Assembly: GCA_002495675.1 (NCBI GenBank) | Contig: DAGH01000002.1 | Coordinates: forward strand, 19,998-83,997 | DNA length: 64,000 nucleotides | Origin: Euryarchaeota archaeon UBA182 | GTDB lineage: Archaea; Thermoplasmatota; Poseidoniia; Poseidoniales; Thalassarchaeaceae | Direction of reading: 5' to 3' | Shown here: piece by piece, positions 25,553 to 33,227 of the stretch | How positions within the stretch are numbered: the first letter of the stretch is position 1 | Layout of the letters: the number at the start of each line of letters is the position of its first letter | Position numbers and translations under genes: made by a program | The notes under the pieces: model-generated | What the model saw: the letters and a program-made list of their open reading frames with translations, nothing else | Told to the model about the DNA's origin: nothing | Databases searched by the model: none

Positions 25553-26343
25553 CTATCCCTGATGATCATCCCAGAAGGAAATCATTGTTATCCAGACAGA
25601 AAATAGTCGACGCCCAAGCAGCTGGCTTACTAGCAGACTCCGCACTGATTGCCCATGGTAGGGGAGAGGCATTCGACTATCTTATCGGAGAAAGGACCAC
25701 CGATTCTGCAAAAAGGGCTGAGAGGGAGGCATTGAACCGTCTTTTCAGAGCGAAATCGCCAGTCATTTCAATGAATGGAAACACAACTGTTCTCGCAGGT
25801 CGAGAAGCCATTTGCCTTGCGGCGTTGACTGGCAGCAGTGTGGAGATCAACATTTTTTACAGGACTGATGATAGAATGCGTTTGTTATTGGCTGAGATTC
25901 ACAGAATGAAAGACTATGTCATGAAAAAATCTCCCTCGGATGAAATCGAGTTAGAAAGGTGGAAGGATATGGTGAAATCCGTCAAGATACATGGAGAGAA
26001 TCCTGATGCTAAAATACCACATCTAGAAGGACCTCGAGCACTTTGCTGCTCACAAGGAATCTTCCAAGCAGATGTCATCCTTGTACCGTTGGAAGATGGA
26101 GACAGATGCGAGGCCCTGGTTGCTATGGGAAAGGAAGTTATTGTAGTGGACTTGAATCCGCTTTCGAGAACTTCAACTACAGCCTCCGTCACTATTGTCG
26201 ATGAAGTCATAAGGGCTATGCAGCGAATGGTCATTATGGCAGTTGAAGGCCCTCTGAACACCGATCAAGACTGGGACAATCGAGCTGCACTCGTGGATGC
26301 TCTTGATGAGATAGGAAGATCAACGAAACTACTCTCTTCTTGA
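25549..26343 (+). CDS. Archaeal phosphopantothenate synthetase (4-phosphopantoate--beta-alanine ligase)
   Basis: A 264-residue protein of the DUF137 family. In archaea it joins 4-phosphopantoate and beta-alanine with ATP to give 4'-phosphopantothenate in CoA synthesis. IPDDHPRRKSLLSRQKIV, LIAHGRGEAFDYLIGERTT (about 33-51) and PVISMNGNTTVLAG (about 71-84) are diagnostic, with VIVVDLNPLSRTSTTASVTIVDE further on. The GTG start overlaps the nadC stop (GTGA), so the two genes are coupled. Its pathway partner, pantoate kinase, is at 52836-53822. Confidence 0.92.
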   Translation: MTIPDDHPRRKSLLSRQKIVDAQAAGLLADSALIAHGRGEAFDYLIGERTTDSAKRAEREALNRLFRAKSPVISMNGNTTVLAGREAICLAALTGSSVEINIFYRTDDRMRLLLAEIHRMKDYVMKKSPSDEIELERWKDMVKSVKIHGENPDAKIPHLEGPRALCCSQGIFQADVILVPLEDGDRCEALVAMGKEVIVVDLNPLSRTSTTASVTIVDEVIRAMQRMVIMAVEGPLNTDQDWDNRAALVDALDEIGRSTKLLSS

Positions 26344-26345
26344 GA

Positions 26346-27530
26346 TCACGCTTTGTCATTTCTCAGTAATCTTCTGACTCTGTCTGCAATCGCATCACCG
26401 ACTTCCGAGGTCGTCCCAGTCCCACCAATGTCGTAGGTTTTGGGCCCATCTGAGGAAAGGTGTTGAGAAATGGCCTGTTGTAGGATATTCCCATACTTGT
26501 CCAATAATGGATCATCATGGCGAAGTGAAAGATTCTCCAGCATTAGTTGGAGCGAGGACAGCATCGCAATGGGATTCACTCGATTCTTGCCAGCGTGCTT
26601 TGGGGACGATCCATGCACAGGTTCGAACATCATGTGTTTATCACCTAAATTCGCTGATGCAGCCATTCCCATACCACCCTGCAATACCGATGCCAAGTCA
26701 GTTGCTATGTCGCCGAACATATTTGGAAGGACGACAACGTCAAGGTCTTCTGGGTCCCTTACGAGCCACATTGTGAAGGCGTCAATATAGGCCTCCTTTG
26801 CCCCGATTTTGGGGTATGATTCAGCAATCTCACGAAAGATGGATCGAAAAAATTGGCATCCTCTAAGGACATTAGACTTGTCGACGCAAGTCACACTCTG
26901 GGGGACGCCCAACTTAGCAGACCGTCGCACAGCAAGATCAAAGCAAAATTTGTGTATACGCTCACTTCCAGCCCGAGATATGGGTCGCGGGTCCCACCGA
27001 ACCTCCCCTTCAAGGCCAGGAAATTTCTCGATGATCAGCTTCTCATCCTTCTTTCCAACTGCGGATTGTGCCATTCTCCTCAAAAGAGAATGATAGAGGC
27101 CTTCGGTATTCTCCCTGACCATAACCAAGTCAACCAATGACGACTTCCAAATTTCCTTGTAAACCCCGTGAACTTTGTGATGAACCCCCTGGTAAAGCTT
27201 CACAGGCCTCACATTGGCATACAGATCAAGTCCAGATCTCAGACCAAGGATAACCTCTCCACCAGCCACATCCCCGTTTGGAAGCCTGGCATCTGGCCAC
27301 CCAATGGCTCCAAGCAGAATGGCATCGCTCTCATCTCTGCAGATCTCGAAAGAACCCTCTGGCCATTGTTCTCCAGTTTCTAGGTAGTGTTGTCCGCCGC
27401 ATGGAATAACCCTAATTTCAAATTCCACGTCTCCATTTTTCTGGAAGACGTCAAGCACCTTTAGGGCCTCAGTCATCACTTCTCGACCTGTCCCATCCCC
27501 GGGAAGAGCAACGATGCGATACGCGGACAT
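26346..27530 (-). CDS. leuB: Isopropylmalate/isocitrate dehydrogenase family protein
   Basis: A 394-residue NAD(P)-dependent beta-decarboxylating dehydrogenase. PGDGTGREV at the start, GLRSGLDLYANVRP (about 96-109, the Arg-rich substrate loop), VRENTEGLYHS, the metal/NAD region NMFGDIATDLASVLQGGMGMA (about 269-289) and FEPVHGSSPKHAGKNRVNP all fit. The LRxxLDLYANxRP form points to 3-isopropylmalate dehydrogenase. Tartrate or D-malate dehydrogenase and a divergent isocitrate dehydrogenase cannot be excluded, and no leu genes are nearby. It converges on the CoA gene with a 2-nt gap. Confidence 0.85.
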   Translation of the reverse strand: MSAYRIVALPGDGTGREVMTEALKVLDVFQKNGDVEFEIRVIPCGGQHYLETGEQWPEGSFEICRDESDAILLGAIGWPDARLPNGDVAGGEVILGLRSGLDLYANVRPVKLYQGVHHKVHGVYKEIWKSSLVDLVMVRENTEGLYHSLLRRMAQSAVGKKDEKLIIEKFPGLEGEVRWDPRPISRAGSERIHKFCFDLAVRRSAKLGVPQSVTCVDKSNVLRGCQFFRSIFREIAESYPKIGAKEAYIDAFTMWLVRDPEDLDVVVLPNMFGDIATDLASVLQGGMGMAASANLGDKHMMFEPVHGSSPKHAGKNRVNPIAMLSSLQLMLENLSLRHDDPLLDKYGNILQQAISQHLSSDGPKTYDIGGTGTTSEVGDAIADRVRRLLRNDKA

Positions 27531-27629
27531 CGTACCTCGCAGAATGGAATCCTACATCAAGCAACCCCTAACAAGAACTAATCTAACAATGCACATTGTT
27601 CATAGACGTCCATACGGAGTAGGCCCTTC

Positions 27630-28232
27630 ATGGGTGAGGACGGATCGACCGGTAAAAAGAATCCAATAGACATCAAAGGGCTGCCAGACTCCGTGACTAC
27701 CCTATGTGACGCCATGATGAAGATGGACCCAAATTGGAGCCTGTTAGAATGGCTGGACAGGCGTGCTGTGGAAGAACTAGAATTGGTCGCCTCCCATCTC
27801 GGAAGGGAAAAAATGAGATTAGAACAGAGACTATCGAGGGTTGATGACATTGCCAGACAAATGGGTAGGCAAAACGAAGCCAATTCATTGAGCAGACGGG
27901 ACCCCTTCCAAAGGAACCTATTCGATGTCTACGATGGTGTCAAGAAGACGGAACAACCGACCGTTGCTGAAATGTTGGAATCCGCGGCAAATGATGCACC
28001 TCCAATCACAGACGATGACCCCATGCTATCTATCATTTCTTTGAGGATATTGGAAATGATAGAACAAGCCAATGCCGATGGTTGCGAATTCATAACATTG
28101 GATGATATTCTCAATGAATTGATACCATCCAGCCTCCAAGAAGAAGAAGTAGACGAGGCAATTGCCCATCTCGTTCAGAGGGGGGAAATTATTGAATTCA
28201 AATACGGGCAATTCTGCTTAAACCGAAGCTAA
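27630..28232 (+). CDS. Unrecognised soluble protein with C-terminal winged-helix-like region
   Basis: A 200-residue acidic protein I do not recognise. Residues about 40-80 are a charged helix with coiled-coil character (ELELVASHLGREKMRLEQRL). A low-complexity acidic linker follows (about 110-130). The C-terminus (about 132-198) has helix, helix, EEEVDEAIAHLVQRGEIIEFKYGQFCL, which resembles a winged helix with a two-strand wing. The ATG at 27630 is preceded by an AT-poor stretch, so no promoter is clear. It stands alone before the NTPase gene. Confidence 0.6.
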   Translation: MGEDGSTGKKNPIDIKGLPDSVTTLCDAMMKMDPNWSLLEWLDRRAVEELELVASHLGREKMRLEQRLSRVDDIARQMGRQNEANSLSRRDPFQRNLFDVYDGVKKTEQPTVAEMLESAANDAPPITDDDPMLSIISLRILEMIEQANADGCEFITLDDILNELIPSSLQEEEVDEAIAHLVQRGEIIEFKYGQFCLNRS

Positions 28233-28369
28233 AGGCTTTACTGAAAGCGGAATCCAATGTTAAGAATATGGAATTTCGGATATAACCAGAATGGAAGATG
28301 TTAACACCTATATCCACTTGGAAAAACCCATACTGCCTAGCGGAGCCGAGAATATAGGAGAAATCAAGA

Positions 28370-28954
28370 ATGGGAATACATCCTAAAATAGGCATAACAG
28401 GATTGCCGAAATCCGGTAAATCTGCGGTCCTCGAGAAGGTTGTAGACATGATTACAAACGAGAGGAAAGATGAGAGAAGATCGAGAAATGATCGATCTCA
28501 AGGAATGCCAATTATTGGGGGGATGAGGACTGAACCAATACTTGAGGATGGCGTCAGAATCGGATTTGAGTGCGTTGACATAATAACCGGTGATCGTGCA
28601 GTAATGGCGCACAGGGACATTGACTCGAGAACTACGATTTTGGGTTTGGGAATCGACCCCACCGGATTAGACAAAGTTGCAGTACCAGCCATAGAACGCA
28701 CGATAGAGACTTGTGAGATGCTGGTTATAGATGAGATAGGAAAATTTTCAGTAGAATCAGAGGCCTTCGTAAAAGTTGTACGCGCTGCCTTGGAATTTGA
28801 TATGCCAACAGTTCTAACACTTCACAAGAAGTCCAGGCATCCACTGTTGCAGGATATTAGGAGAAGAGACGATGCTAGGATACTAGAGGTGACTCCAGTG
28901 AATCGTGCATTGTTGCCATATAAAGTCCACAAGCTGGTCAGGGAAACATATTGA
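28370..28954 (+). CDS. THEP1-type nucleoside-triphosphatase (NTPase_1)
   Basis: A 194-residue P-loop NTPase. Walker A is GLPKSGKS (about 10-17), Walker B is MLVIDEIGKFS (about 119-129), and the family IGGMRTEPI and GFECVDIITGDRAVMAH segments are present. THEP1-like enzymes hydrolyse NTPs in vitro; their cell role is not known. GGAG about ten bases before the ATG could serve as ribosome binding site. The next frame overlaps its stop (TTGA). Confidence 0.85.
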   Translation: MGIHPKIGITGLPKSGKSAVLEKVVDMITNERKDERRSRNDRSQGMPIIGGMRTEPILEDGVRIGFECVDIITGDRAVMAHRDIDSRTTILGLGIDPTGLDKVAVPAIERTIETCEMLVIDEIGKFSVESEAFVKVVRAALEFDMPTVLTLHKKSRHPLLQDIRRRDDARILEVTPVNRALLPYKVHKLVRETY

Positions 28955-29367
28955 CCTCATCAATTGAGTACTCCCCTCCCCTCGGGCCTATCATGGTCAC
29001 TCCTGCGAGACGAGCTTCTAGGGTCCTCATGGGGTTCACAATCGCACTCATCCTAGTATTCGCGTTGGGCCTTCGAGGGGGCTGGATGCAGATTACCGAA
29101 TGCCAGCCACAAAATTGTGGCTATAATTTGACCTCAGAAGTTCTAATAGGACTATTTTCCATCTTATCTCTATATGCATGGTGGCTTCTAAAGAAGTCAC
29201 CGAAAGCCCCCCTCTTGAATAGAATCACTGACGTTTTTGTTGACCTCTCCGAGATAGAATTGTGGACAAGGCTAGAACAAGAGAGAATTGAAACCAACGA
29301 TCTTGAGAGAATGTCAGATGCTTGGGCAAAACTCGAAGTTTCGACCATCGAGGAAGATGGCAAATGA
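28951..29367 (+). CDS. Small two-helix membrane protein, unrecognised
   Basis: This frame encodes up to 138 residues with two transmembrane helices (about 27-44, VLMGFTIALILVFALGL, and about 63-79, VLIGLFSILSLYAWWLL) and a charged cytosolic C-terminus (about 85-138). A short Cys pair loop, ECQPQNCG, lies between the helices. The TTG start overlaps the NTPase stop; ATG at 28993 (MVTPARRASRV) is the alternative. It is probably co-transcribed with the NTPase and gcvH. No function can be assigned. Confidence 0.6.
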   Translation: MTSSIEYSPPLGPIMVTPARRASRVLMGFTIALILVFALGLRGGWMQITECQPQNCGYNLTSEVLIGLFSILSLYAWWLLKKSPKAPLLNRITDVFVDLSEIELWTRLEQERIETNDLERMSDAWAKLEVSTIEEDGK

Positions 29368-29410
29368 TCAAGCGAAACCTTCACCCTCCGCCTGCCTCCG
29401 CGAAGCAATC

Positions 29411-29791
29411 ATGTCATCCATACCAAAGGACCTGAGTTATACTGCTGAACACGAGTGGGTTAGCATCGAAAACGAGATCGCCACCATTGGCATAACCGAT
29501 TACGCACAAGACGCGTTGACAGACGTTGTTTGGGTGGAGTTACCAATGATTGGTGACAAGGTCGAATCTATGGAACCCTTTGCGAGTGTCGAATCGGTCA
29601 AGTCCGTATCTGAGATTTATGCCCCCTTATCAGGAGAGGTAATTGAAGTAAACGAGGATCTCGAAGCAGCACCAGAGACTATCAACAATGATCCATATGG
29701 AAATGGATGGATATGCAGAATTAAACTTGATACAGAGGATTTGTCAGGATTGCTTGACCACGAGGAATACAGGTCCTTGCTCGGTGAGTGA
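29411..29791 (+). CDS. gcvH: Glycine cleavage system H protein
   Basis: A 126-residue lipoyl carrier that shuttles the aminomethyl group between the P, T and L proteins. It starts SSIPKDLSYTAEHEWV, and the lipoyl-lysine is K64 in FASVESVKSVSEIYAP. NDPYGNGWICRIKL is also typical. The frame extends upstream to 29288 but the ATG at 29411 matches the family start. The P, T and L genes are not in the window. It lies 3 nt before rnhA. Confidence 0.95.
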   Translation: MSSIPKDLSYTAEHEWVSIENEIATIGITDYAQDALTDVVWVELPMIGDKVESMEPFASVESVKSVSEIYAPLSGEVIEVNEDLEAAPETINNDPYGNGWICRIKLDTEDLSGLLDHEEYRSLLGE

Positions 29792-29794
29792 ACA

Positions 29795-30325
29795 ATGCCT
29801 CCCCTCCACCTCTATGTAGATGGATCATGCGGTGATAATCGCAACGTAGGTAAGGAAACGATCGCCGGATGGGGCGTTTGCATAGTCAGAGGGGACTCAG
29901 GAACTGGCAAGGGCCAAGGCGAAGTGATAGAGGAGTTCAGTGGACGAGTCATCACAGATCCAGAATCCCCAGAATACATGGGTGCGAGTGTCGGCTCGAA
30001 TAATACCGCCGAATTAACAGCGATAGGACATGCCCTAAGGTGGGCATTGATTGATGGAAAAAAGGATGCACTGACAATAAGGTCTGATTCCGAGTACGCC
30101 TCTAATCTCACCATTGGCATTTGGAAGCCCAAGGCAAACAAAGAACTCGTCCGCCGTATTAGGTCTTTCTGGAAGGAATGCCTGTTGAACAGGACCGTCA
30201 CAGTGGAGCATGTCAGAGCCCACAGAGGGCATAGATGGAATGAAAGAGCCGATCACCTTGCCTTCAGAGCCATGGAAGGCAGGAATCCGGATCCCTTGCA
30301 ATTCTGGAAGCCCGGCAATCGATAA
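29795..30325 (+). CDS. rnhA: Ribonuclease HI
   Basis: A 176-residue type 1 RNase H that cuts the RNA strand of RNA-DNA hybrids, such as primers and R-loops. The four carboxylates of the DEDD site are D9 (YVDGSC), E73 (NNTAELTA), D98 (IRSDSEYA) and D153 (ERADHLA), with the mobile His in VRAHRGHRWNE. Residues 31-65 form an insertion richer in Gly and Glu than in E. coli RNase HI. Type 1 RNase H is less usual in archaea than RNase HII. Its stop abuts the convergent membrane gene. Confidence 0.93.
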   Translation: MPPLHLYVDGSCGDNRNVGKETIAGWGVCIVRGDSGTGKGQGEVIEEFSGRVITDPESPEYMGASVGSNNTAELTAIGHALRWALIDGKKDALTIRSDSEYASNLTIGIWKPKANKELVRRIRSFWKECLLNRTVTVEHVRAHRGHRWNERADHLAFRAMEGRNPDPLQFWKPGNR

Positions 30326-30730
30326 TCAGGGCTCATTCAGCAAACCCGTCGTGAGCATCGCATATGTCCCTTGGAGTACCAGCAATGATGCTATAAGATT
30401 CAGAATCAACCCTCCTGCTGGTGGAATAGCCAGCCACTCCCCGACAAACCAGGTAAACAAAATCATCATCACACCCGACGCGCATAATAACCTTCCACTT
30501 CGCGAAACGTCATTCCACAAACTGAGCCATGGAATAAGCCCATTTGTTCCAAATTTCCATCTAAACCAGCCGACGTAAAGGCTGAACAAGCCGATTAGTC
30601 CAAACACTCCTAGTGTGAATGACTCATCATCCCACGGGCCCGGGGGAGCCCAGCCCACAATTAGAACCTCGAACATTATGACGATACCGATGCCAAAGAA
30701 GGGCCACCATGTTGATGTCCCGCGACTCAT
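30326..30730 (-). CDS. Four-helix membrane protein, unrecognised
   Basis: A 134-residue hydrophobic protein with about four membrane helices (near 9-27, 42-58, 83-101 and 107-128). A longer frame reaches 30865, but it would run into the divergent gene. The ATG at 30730 (MSRGTSTWWPF) has a TATA-like TTATATC about 25 nt upstream, in the region shared with the divergent gene. Trp-rich loops and a Gly/Pro-rich APPGPWDDES segment are notable. No family is recognised. Confidence 0.6.
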   Translation of the reverse strand: MSRGTSTWWPFFGIGIVIMFEVLIVGWAPPGPWDDESFTLGVFGLIGLFSLYVGWFRWKFGTNGLIPWLSLWNDVSRSGRLLCASGVMMILFTWFVGEWLAIPPAGGLILNLIASLLVLQGTYAMLTTGLLNEP

Positions 30731-30756
30731 GATGTCCGGTGGCCCTCCTACTTCAT

Positions 30757-30764
30757 GATATAAC
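30757..30764. promoter_or_regulatory. Shared bidirectional TATA-like element
   Basis: GATATAAC reads as a TATA box both ways. It is about 27 nt upstream of the minus ATG at 30730 and 30-40 nt upstream of the plus start region at 30796. One small element may serve two membrane-protein genes. Confidence 0.45.
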
Positions 30765-30795
30765 GGGTCGAAGAAGCGTAACGGACATTCATACG

Positions 30796-31095
30796 GTGGA
30801 CTTGACATTAGATGGCATGCGAGATCTGCTGGCACCTCTTCACGACCACAAGGGTCGGAAGACACCGAGTGAAGCTTCGAGGGCGTGGTTTATCCTGGTC
30901 ATGACATTCAGCTTAATTGCGGGTTTGGCAGCTTCAGAAGGCAACATAGTGGTAGGCTCCGCTTGCGGGTTGGTCATTGCCACTGCTTTGCTAAATATTG
31001 GTTGGCTCTTGTTGAATACACTAGGAGAGGGCCGAAAAACAGTTGCATTAACTGGAGCAGTCACCCGCATGCCTGATATGAGTGAGGCTGAATGA
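30796..31095 (+). CDS. Small two-helix membrane protein, unrecognised
   Basis: The product is about 99 residues from GTG 30796 (VDLTLDGMRDLLAP); GTG 30739 and ATG 30817 are other in-frame starts. Two transmembrane helices (WFILVMTFSLIAGLAA and VVGSACGLVIATALLNIGWLL) form a hairpin, with a basic N-terminal region (HDHKGRKTPSEASR). The TATA spacing favours 30796. It is divergent from another small membrane protein and 6 nt before the GNAT gene, so it probably leads that operon. Function unknown. Confidence 0.55.
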   Translation: MDLTLDGMRDLLAPLHDHKGRKTPSEASRAWFILVMTFSLIAGLAASEGNIVVGSACGLVIATALLNIGWLLLNTLGEGRKTVALTGAVTRMPDMSEAE

Positions 31096-31101
31096 CCTAT
31101 C

Positions 31102-31551
31102 ATGGGCGTGTCGTATCGATGGGTTGGCATACCCGACACCGCGCACTTAGACCTTAGATACAGAGTCCTCAGAGAAGGCATGCCTCGCGAAACCGCAAGA
31201 TACAATGATGTGGATGATGATCCTAATACAAAATTTGTCGGAGCGTTCATCCATGGGGTAATGGTAGGTTGCGCGACACTGCAGTATGACCCCAGAGAGG
31301 AAGCTAATCTAAGAATCAGGGGAATGGCAGTGGATCCGGACCACAGAAACAAGGGGATCGGTTCCAATCTCGTTGGAATGCTCCAAGACTACGCTATTGA
31401 ATTAGGGACAGGAATATGGTGCAATGCCAGGGTAAAAGCTATGCCGATGTATCAACGAAAAGGGTTCAAAATAACATCAGAACTATTCGAGATTGCGCCT
31501 ATTGGAATGCATTATGAAATGCATTGGAGTCCGAAAGATATTGCCAAATAG
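31102..31551 (+). CDS. GNAT family N-acetyltransferase
   Basis: A 149-residue GNAT fold protein. The acetyl-CoA motif A is LRIRGMAVDPDHRNKGIGSNLVGML (about 70-94), with the R/Q-x-x-G-x-G/A pyrophosphate loop as RNKGIG. LGTGIWCNARVKAMPMYQRKGFK gives the typical last strands. The acceptor substrate is not predictable. The gene lies between a small membrane protein and a thioesterase, all closely spaced on the + strand. Confidence 0.88.
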   Translation: MGVSYRWVGIPDTAHLDLRYRVLREGMPRETARYNDVDDDPNTKFVGAFIHGVMVGCATLQYDPREEANLRIRGMAVDPDHRNKGIGSNLVGMLQDYAIELGTGIWCNARVKAMPMYQRKGFKITSELFEIAPIGMHYEMHWSPKDIAK

Positions 31552-31565
31552 ACGGAGGTTGATGA

Positions 31566-31991
31566 ATGGTGGAAACAAGGACTCTGAATCAAGACGAGAT
31601 TGAGGCTATGATGGCAAGGGTCAATTCAGTGCCGATGATGCATACCCTAGATCTAGAGATCTTGCGCCTAGATCATGGGGAATGCGATGCCAAGGTACCA
31701 AGGAAAATTGAGTGGGATGGCATATACCAAACCATGCATGGGGGTATCTTAGCAACAATAGCAGATTCGGTTACCTGCTGGGCAATACTCACCCAGATAG
31801 GAGCAAAAGAGAAAGTGGCAACTACCGACTTCAACATCAGATTCCTGAGGCCATGTTTGACGGACGCGTTGTGTCATGCGCGTGTGGTAAAACTTGGTAG
31901 AACACTTTGCGTAGCTGAGGCTGATTTGCTAGATACGAACGGCCGCAAGGTCGCAGTCGCACAAGCGACCTATGCCCGCTTGCACGATTGA
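31566..31991 (+). CDS. PaaI-type hotdog thioesterase
   Basis: A 141-residue hotdog-fold protein, probably an acyl-CoA thioesterase. The catalytic loop is YQTMHGGILATIADSVTCWAIL (about 54-75), followed by TTDFNIRFLRP (about 86-96) and a C-terminal strand KVAVAQATYARL. This is the PaaI arrangement (HGG then a conserved Asp). The acyl substrate is unknown. The start ATG follows a purine-rich GACGGAGGTTGATGA, whose GGAGGT is a good Shine-Dalgarno, rare in this window. Confidence 0.85.
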   Translation: MVETRTLNQDEIEAMMARVNSVPMMHTLDLEILRLDHGECDAKVPRKIEWDGIYQTMHGGILATIADSVTCWAILTQIGAKEKVATTDFNIRFLRPCLTDALCHARVVKLGRTLCVAEADLLDTNGRKVAVAQATYARLHD

Positions 31992-32023
31992 ACAATTTTC
32001 AGTATTTTATGTAGAAATACGAC

Positions 32024-32034
32024 TATATAATTTT
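32024..32034 (+). promoter_or_regulatory. Strong TATA box before a membrane-protein gene
   Basis: TATATAATTTT, in an AT-rich run, sits about 30 nt before ATG 32059. It decides the start of the gene: upstream in-frame codons at 31972 and 32038 lie before or at the likely transcription start. Confidence 0.65.
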
Positions 32035-32058
32035 AAGATGCCTAGATGTTTTACTAAC

Positions 32059-33075
32059 ATGGGACTCCTAAGAGTCAAATCTACGCCTGCTGCCATATTG
32101 CTGACTTTCACTGCGATTGTTTCCTTGATCTACGCGTTGAACTTCATGTTCTTTGCTGACTGTTATGTGACGGGCGGTGCCGATTGTTTCACAATTCTCT
32201 CCAACGGCACATCTGATGGAGACAACTCATTTGGCAATGGGGCACCCGAGACTGCTTTCAACGGCGTCCTCATGTTTGGCATCTTCATTTCTACTGCCAT
32301 CATCCTGAATGAAGGTGCAAAGGGTAAGTGGAGTACGATGATTCCAGTCATAATAGGTCTTACCACAATGACGGCTGTGCTTTGGCTGTATTGGGGTGAT
32401 GATCTAGATTCTGCGGAGACTCCAAAGTATGTCACACCTATTCTTCTGGTTGCATACACGGCCGCTTACTTCTTGTTGAAGGGAGAAGACGAGGTAGATG
32501 ACGGCCTCTCAGATTTTTCACCGGGACAAAATATCAAGGATACACCTGCCTTAATCACGCTGTCTCTTGTGGCCTTAATGGGCGGTTACTACTGCTTCCG
32601 AGCTTTACTAAGCCCAGGAGCAGTGAGCGAACTCGTAGAGCCCGGAGCTCTTGAACATGGCCTAGGTTCACCTTCCAATGTCACTGTGGCTGTTGGTGGC
32701 AGTCTATTCCTTGTGTATTTCTTATGGACTGTCCTGACCATCTTGGATGGAGCCAGCGGTAAGTGGGCCATTATCCATCCTGGTATTTTCGCCCTCTTGG
32801 CTGGAGCGATACAAAATTACGTCGGATATGCTTCTGCAACCGAGGAGGCCAGTAGAGCCATCACAGATGCCACCATACAGGACGCAGTTGCAGGCCCCCT
32901 TGCCCTGTTGCTCGTTTTGTTCGCCTACTACAGGCTAAGGCCTGAGGGGATCGAGGACGGAATGACATACGGCGGAGAAGATTGGCCCAACAAAGCCAAC
33001 GACTTCAACGTCATGGTAATTGGATTCGCATTGGTTCTCGGCCTATTGTTCACATTGAACGCAGTATTGGTTTGA
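32059..33075 (+). CDS. Polytopic membrane protein with internal duplication, unrecognised
   Basis: A 338-residue protein with about eight transmembrane helices. Two halves resemble each other: VLMFGIFISTAIILNEGAKGKWSTM... (about 75-105) and LFLVYFLWTVLTILDGASGKWAII (about 215-240) share the N/D-G-A-x-G-K-W core in the same helix context. The halves are joined by an acidic linker (GEDEVDDGLSD). A Cys pair lies after helix 1 (ADCYVTGGADCF). The strong TATA box and the ATG at 32059 define the start; a frame from 31972 overlaps the thioesterase and is unlikely. The tRNA-Cys gene lies convergent just downstream. Function unknown. Confidence 0.7.
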   Translation: MGLLRVKSTPAAILLTFTAIVSLIYALNFMFFADCYVTGGADCFTILSNGTSDGDNSFGNGAPETAFNGVLMFGIFISTAIILNEGAKGKWSTMIPVIIGLTTMTAVLWLYWGDDLDSAETPKYVTPILLVAYTAAYFLLKGEDEVDDGLSDFSPGQNIKDTPALITLSLVALMGGYYCFRALLSPGAVSELVEPGALEHGLGSPSNVTVAVGGSLFLVYFLWTVLTILDGASGKWAIIHPGIFALLAGAIQNYVGYASATEEASRAITDATIQDAVAGPLALLLVLFAYYRLRPEGIEDGMTYGGEDWPNKANDFNVMVIGFALVLGLLFTLNAVLV

Positions 33076-33079
33076 ATTG

Positions 33080-33153
33080 TGGAGCACGAGCCGGGATTTG
33101 CACCCGGGTACACGGATCTGCAGTCCGTTGCATAGCTACTCTGCCACTCGTGC
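33080..33153 (-). tRNA. tRNA-Cys (anticodon GCA), CCA encoded
   Basis: The minus strand folds into a full cloverleaf: acceptor GCACGAG/CTCGTGC, U8, a short D-arm GCA/TGC, anticodon stem ACGGA/TCCGT with loop CTGCAGA (anticodon GCA), a 4-base variable loop, and T-arm CCGGG/CCCGG with loop TGCAAAT. The discriminator is T, as expected for tRNA-Cys, and a CCA follows in the DNA. No intron is present. The T-loop TGCAAAT differs from the usual TTCAAAT, an archaeal-type variation. Confidence 0.93.
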
Positions 33154-33227
33154 TTGTGCGACCCACCAAACATTTCGATTTCAACGCTTCCCGAGTCTTG
33201 ATTTGTACCGTATCTTAGAATACCTTC

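Noticed and set aside
31972..32058. Upstream extension of the membrane-protein frame into the thioesterase gene
   Set aside because: The strong TATA box at 32024 lies inside this stretch, so the start must be downstream.
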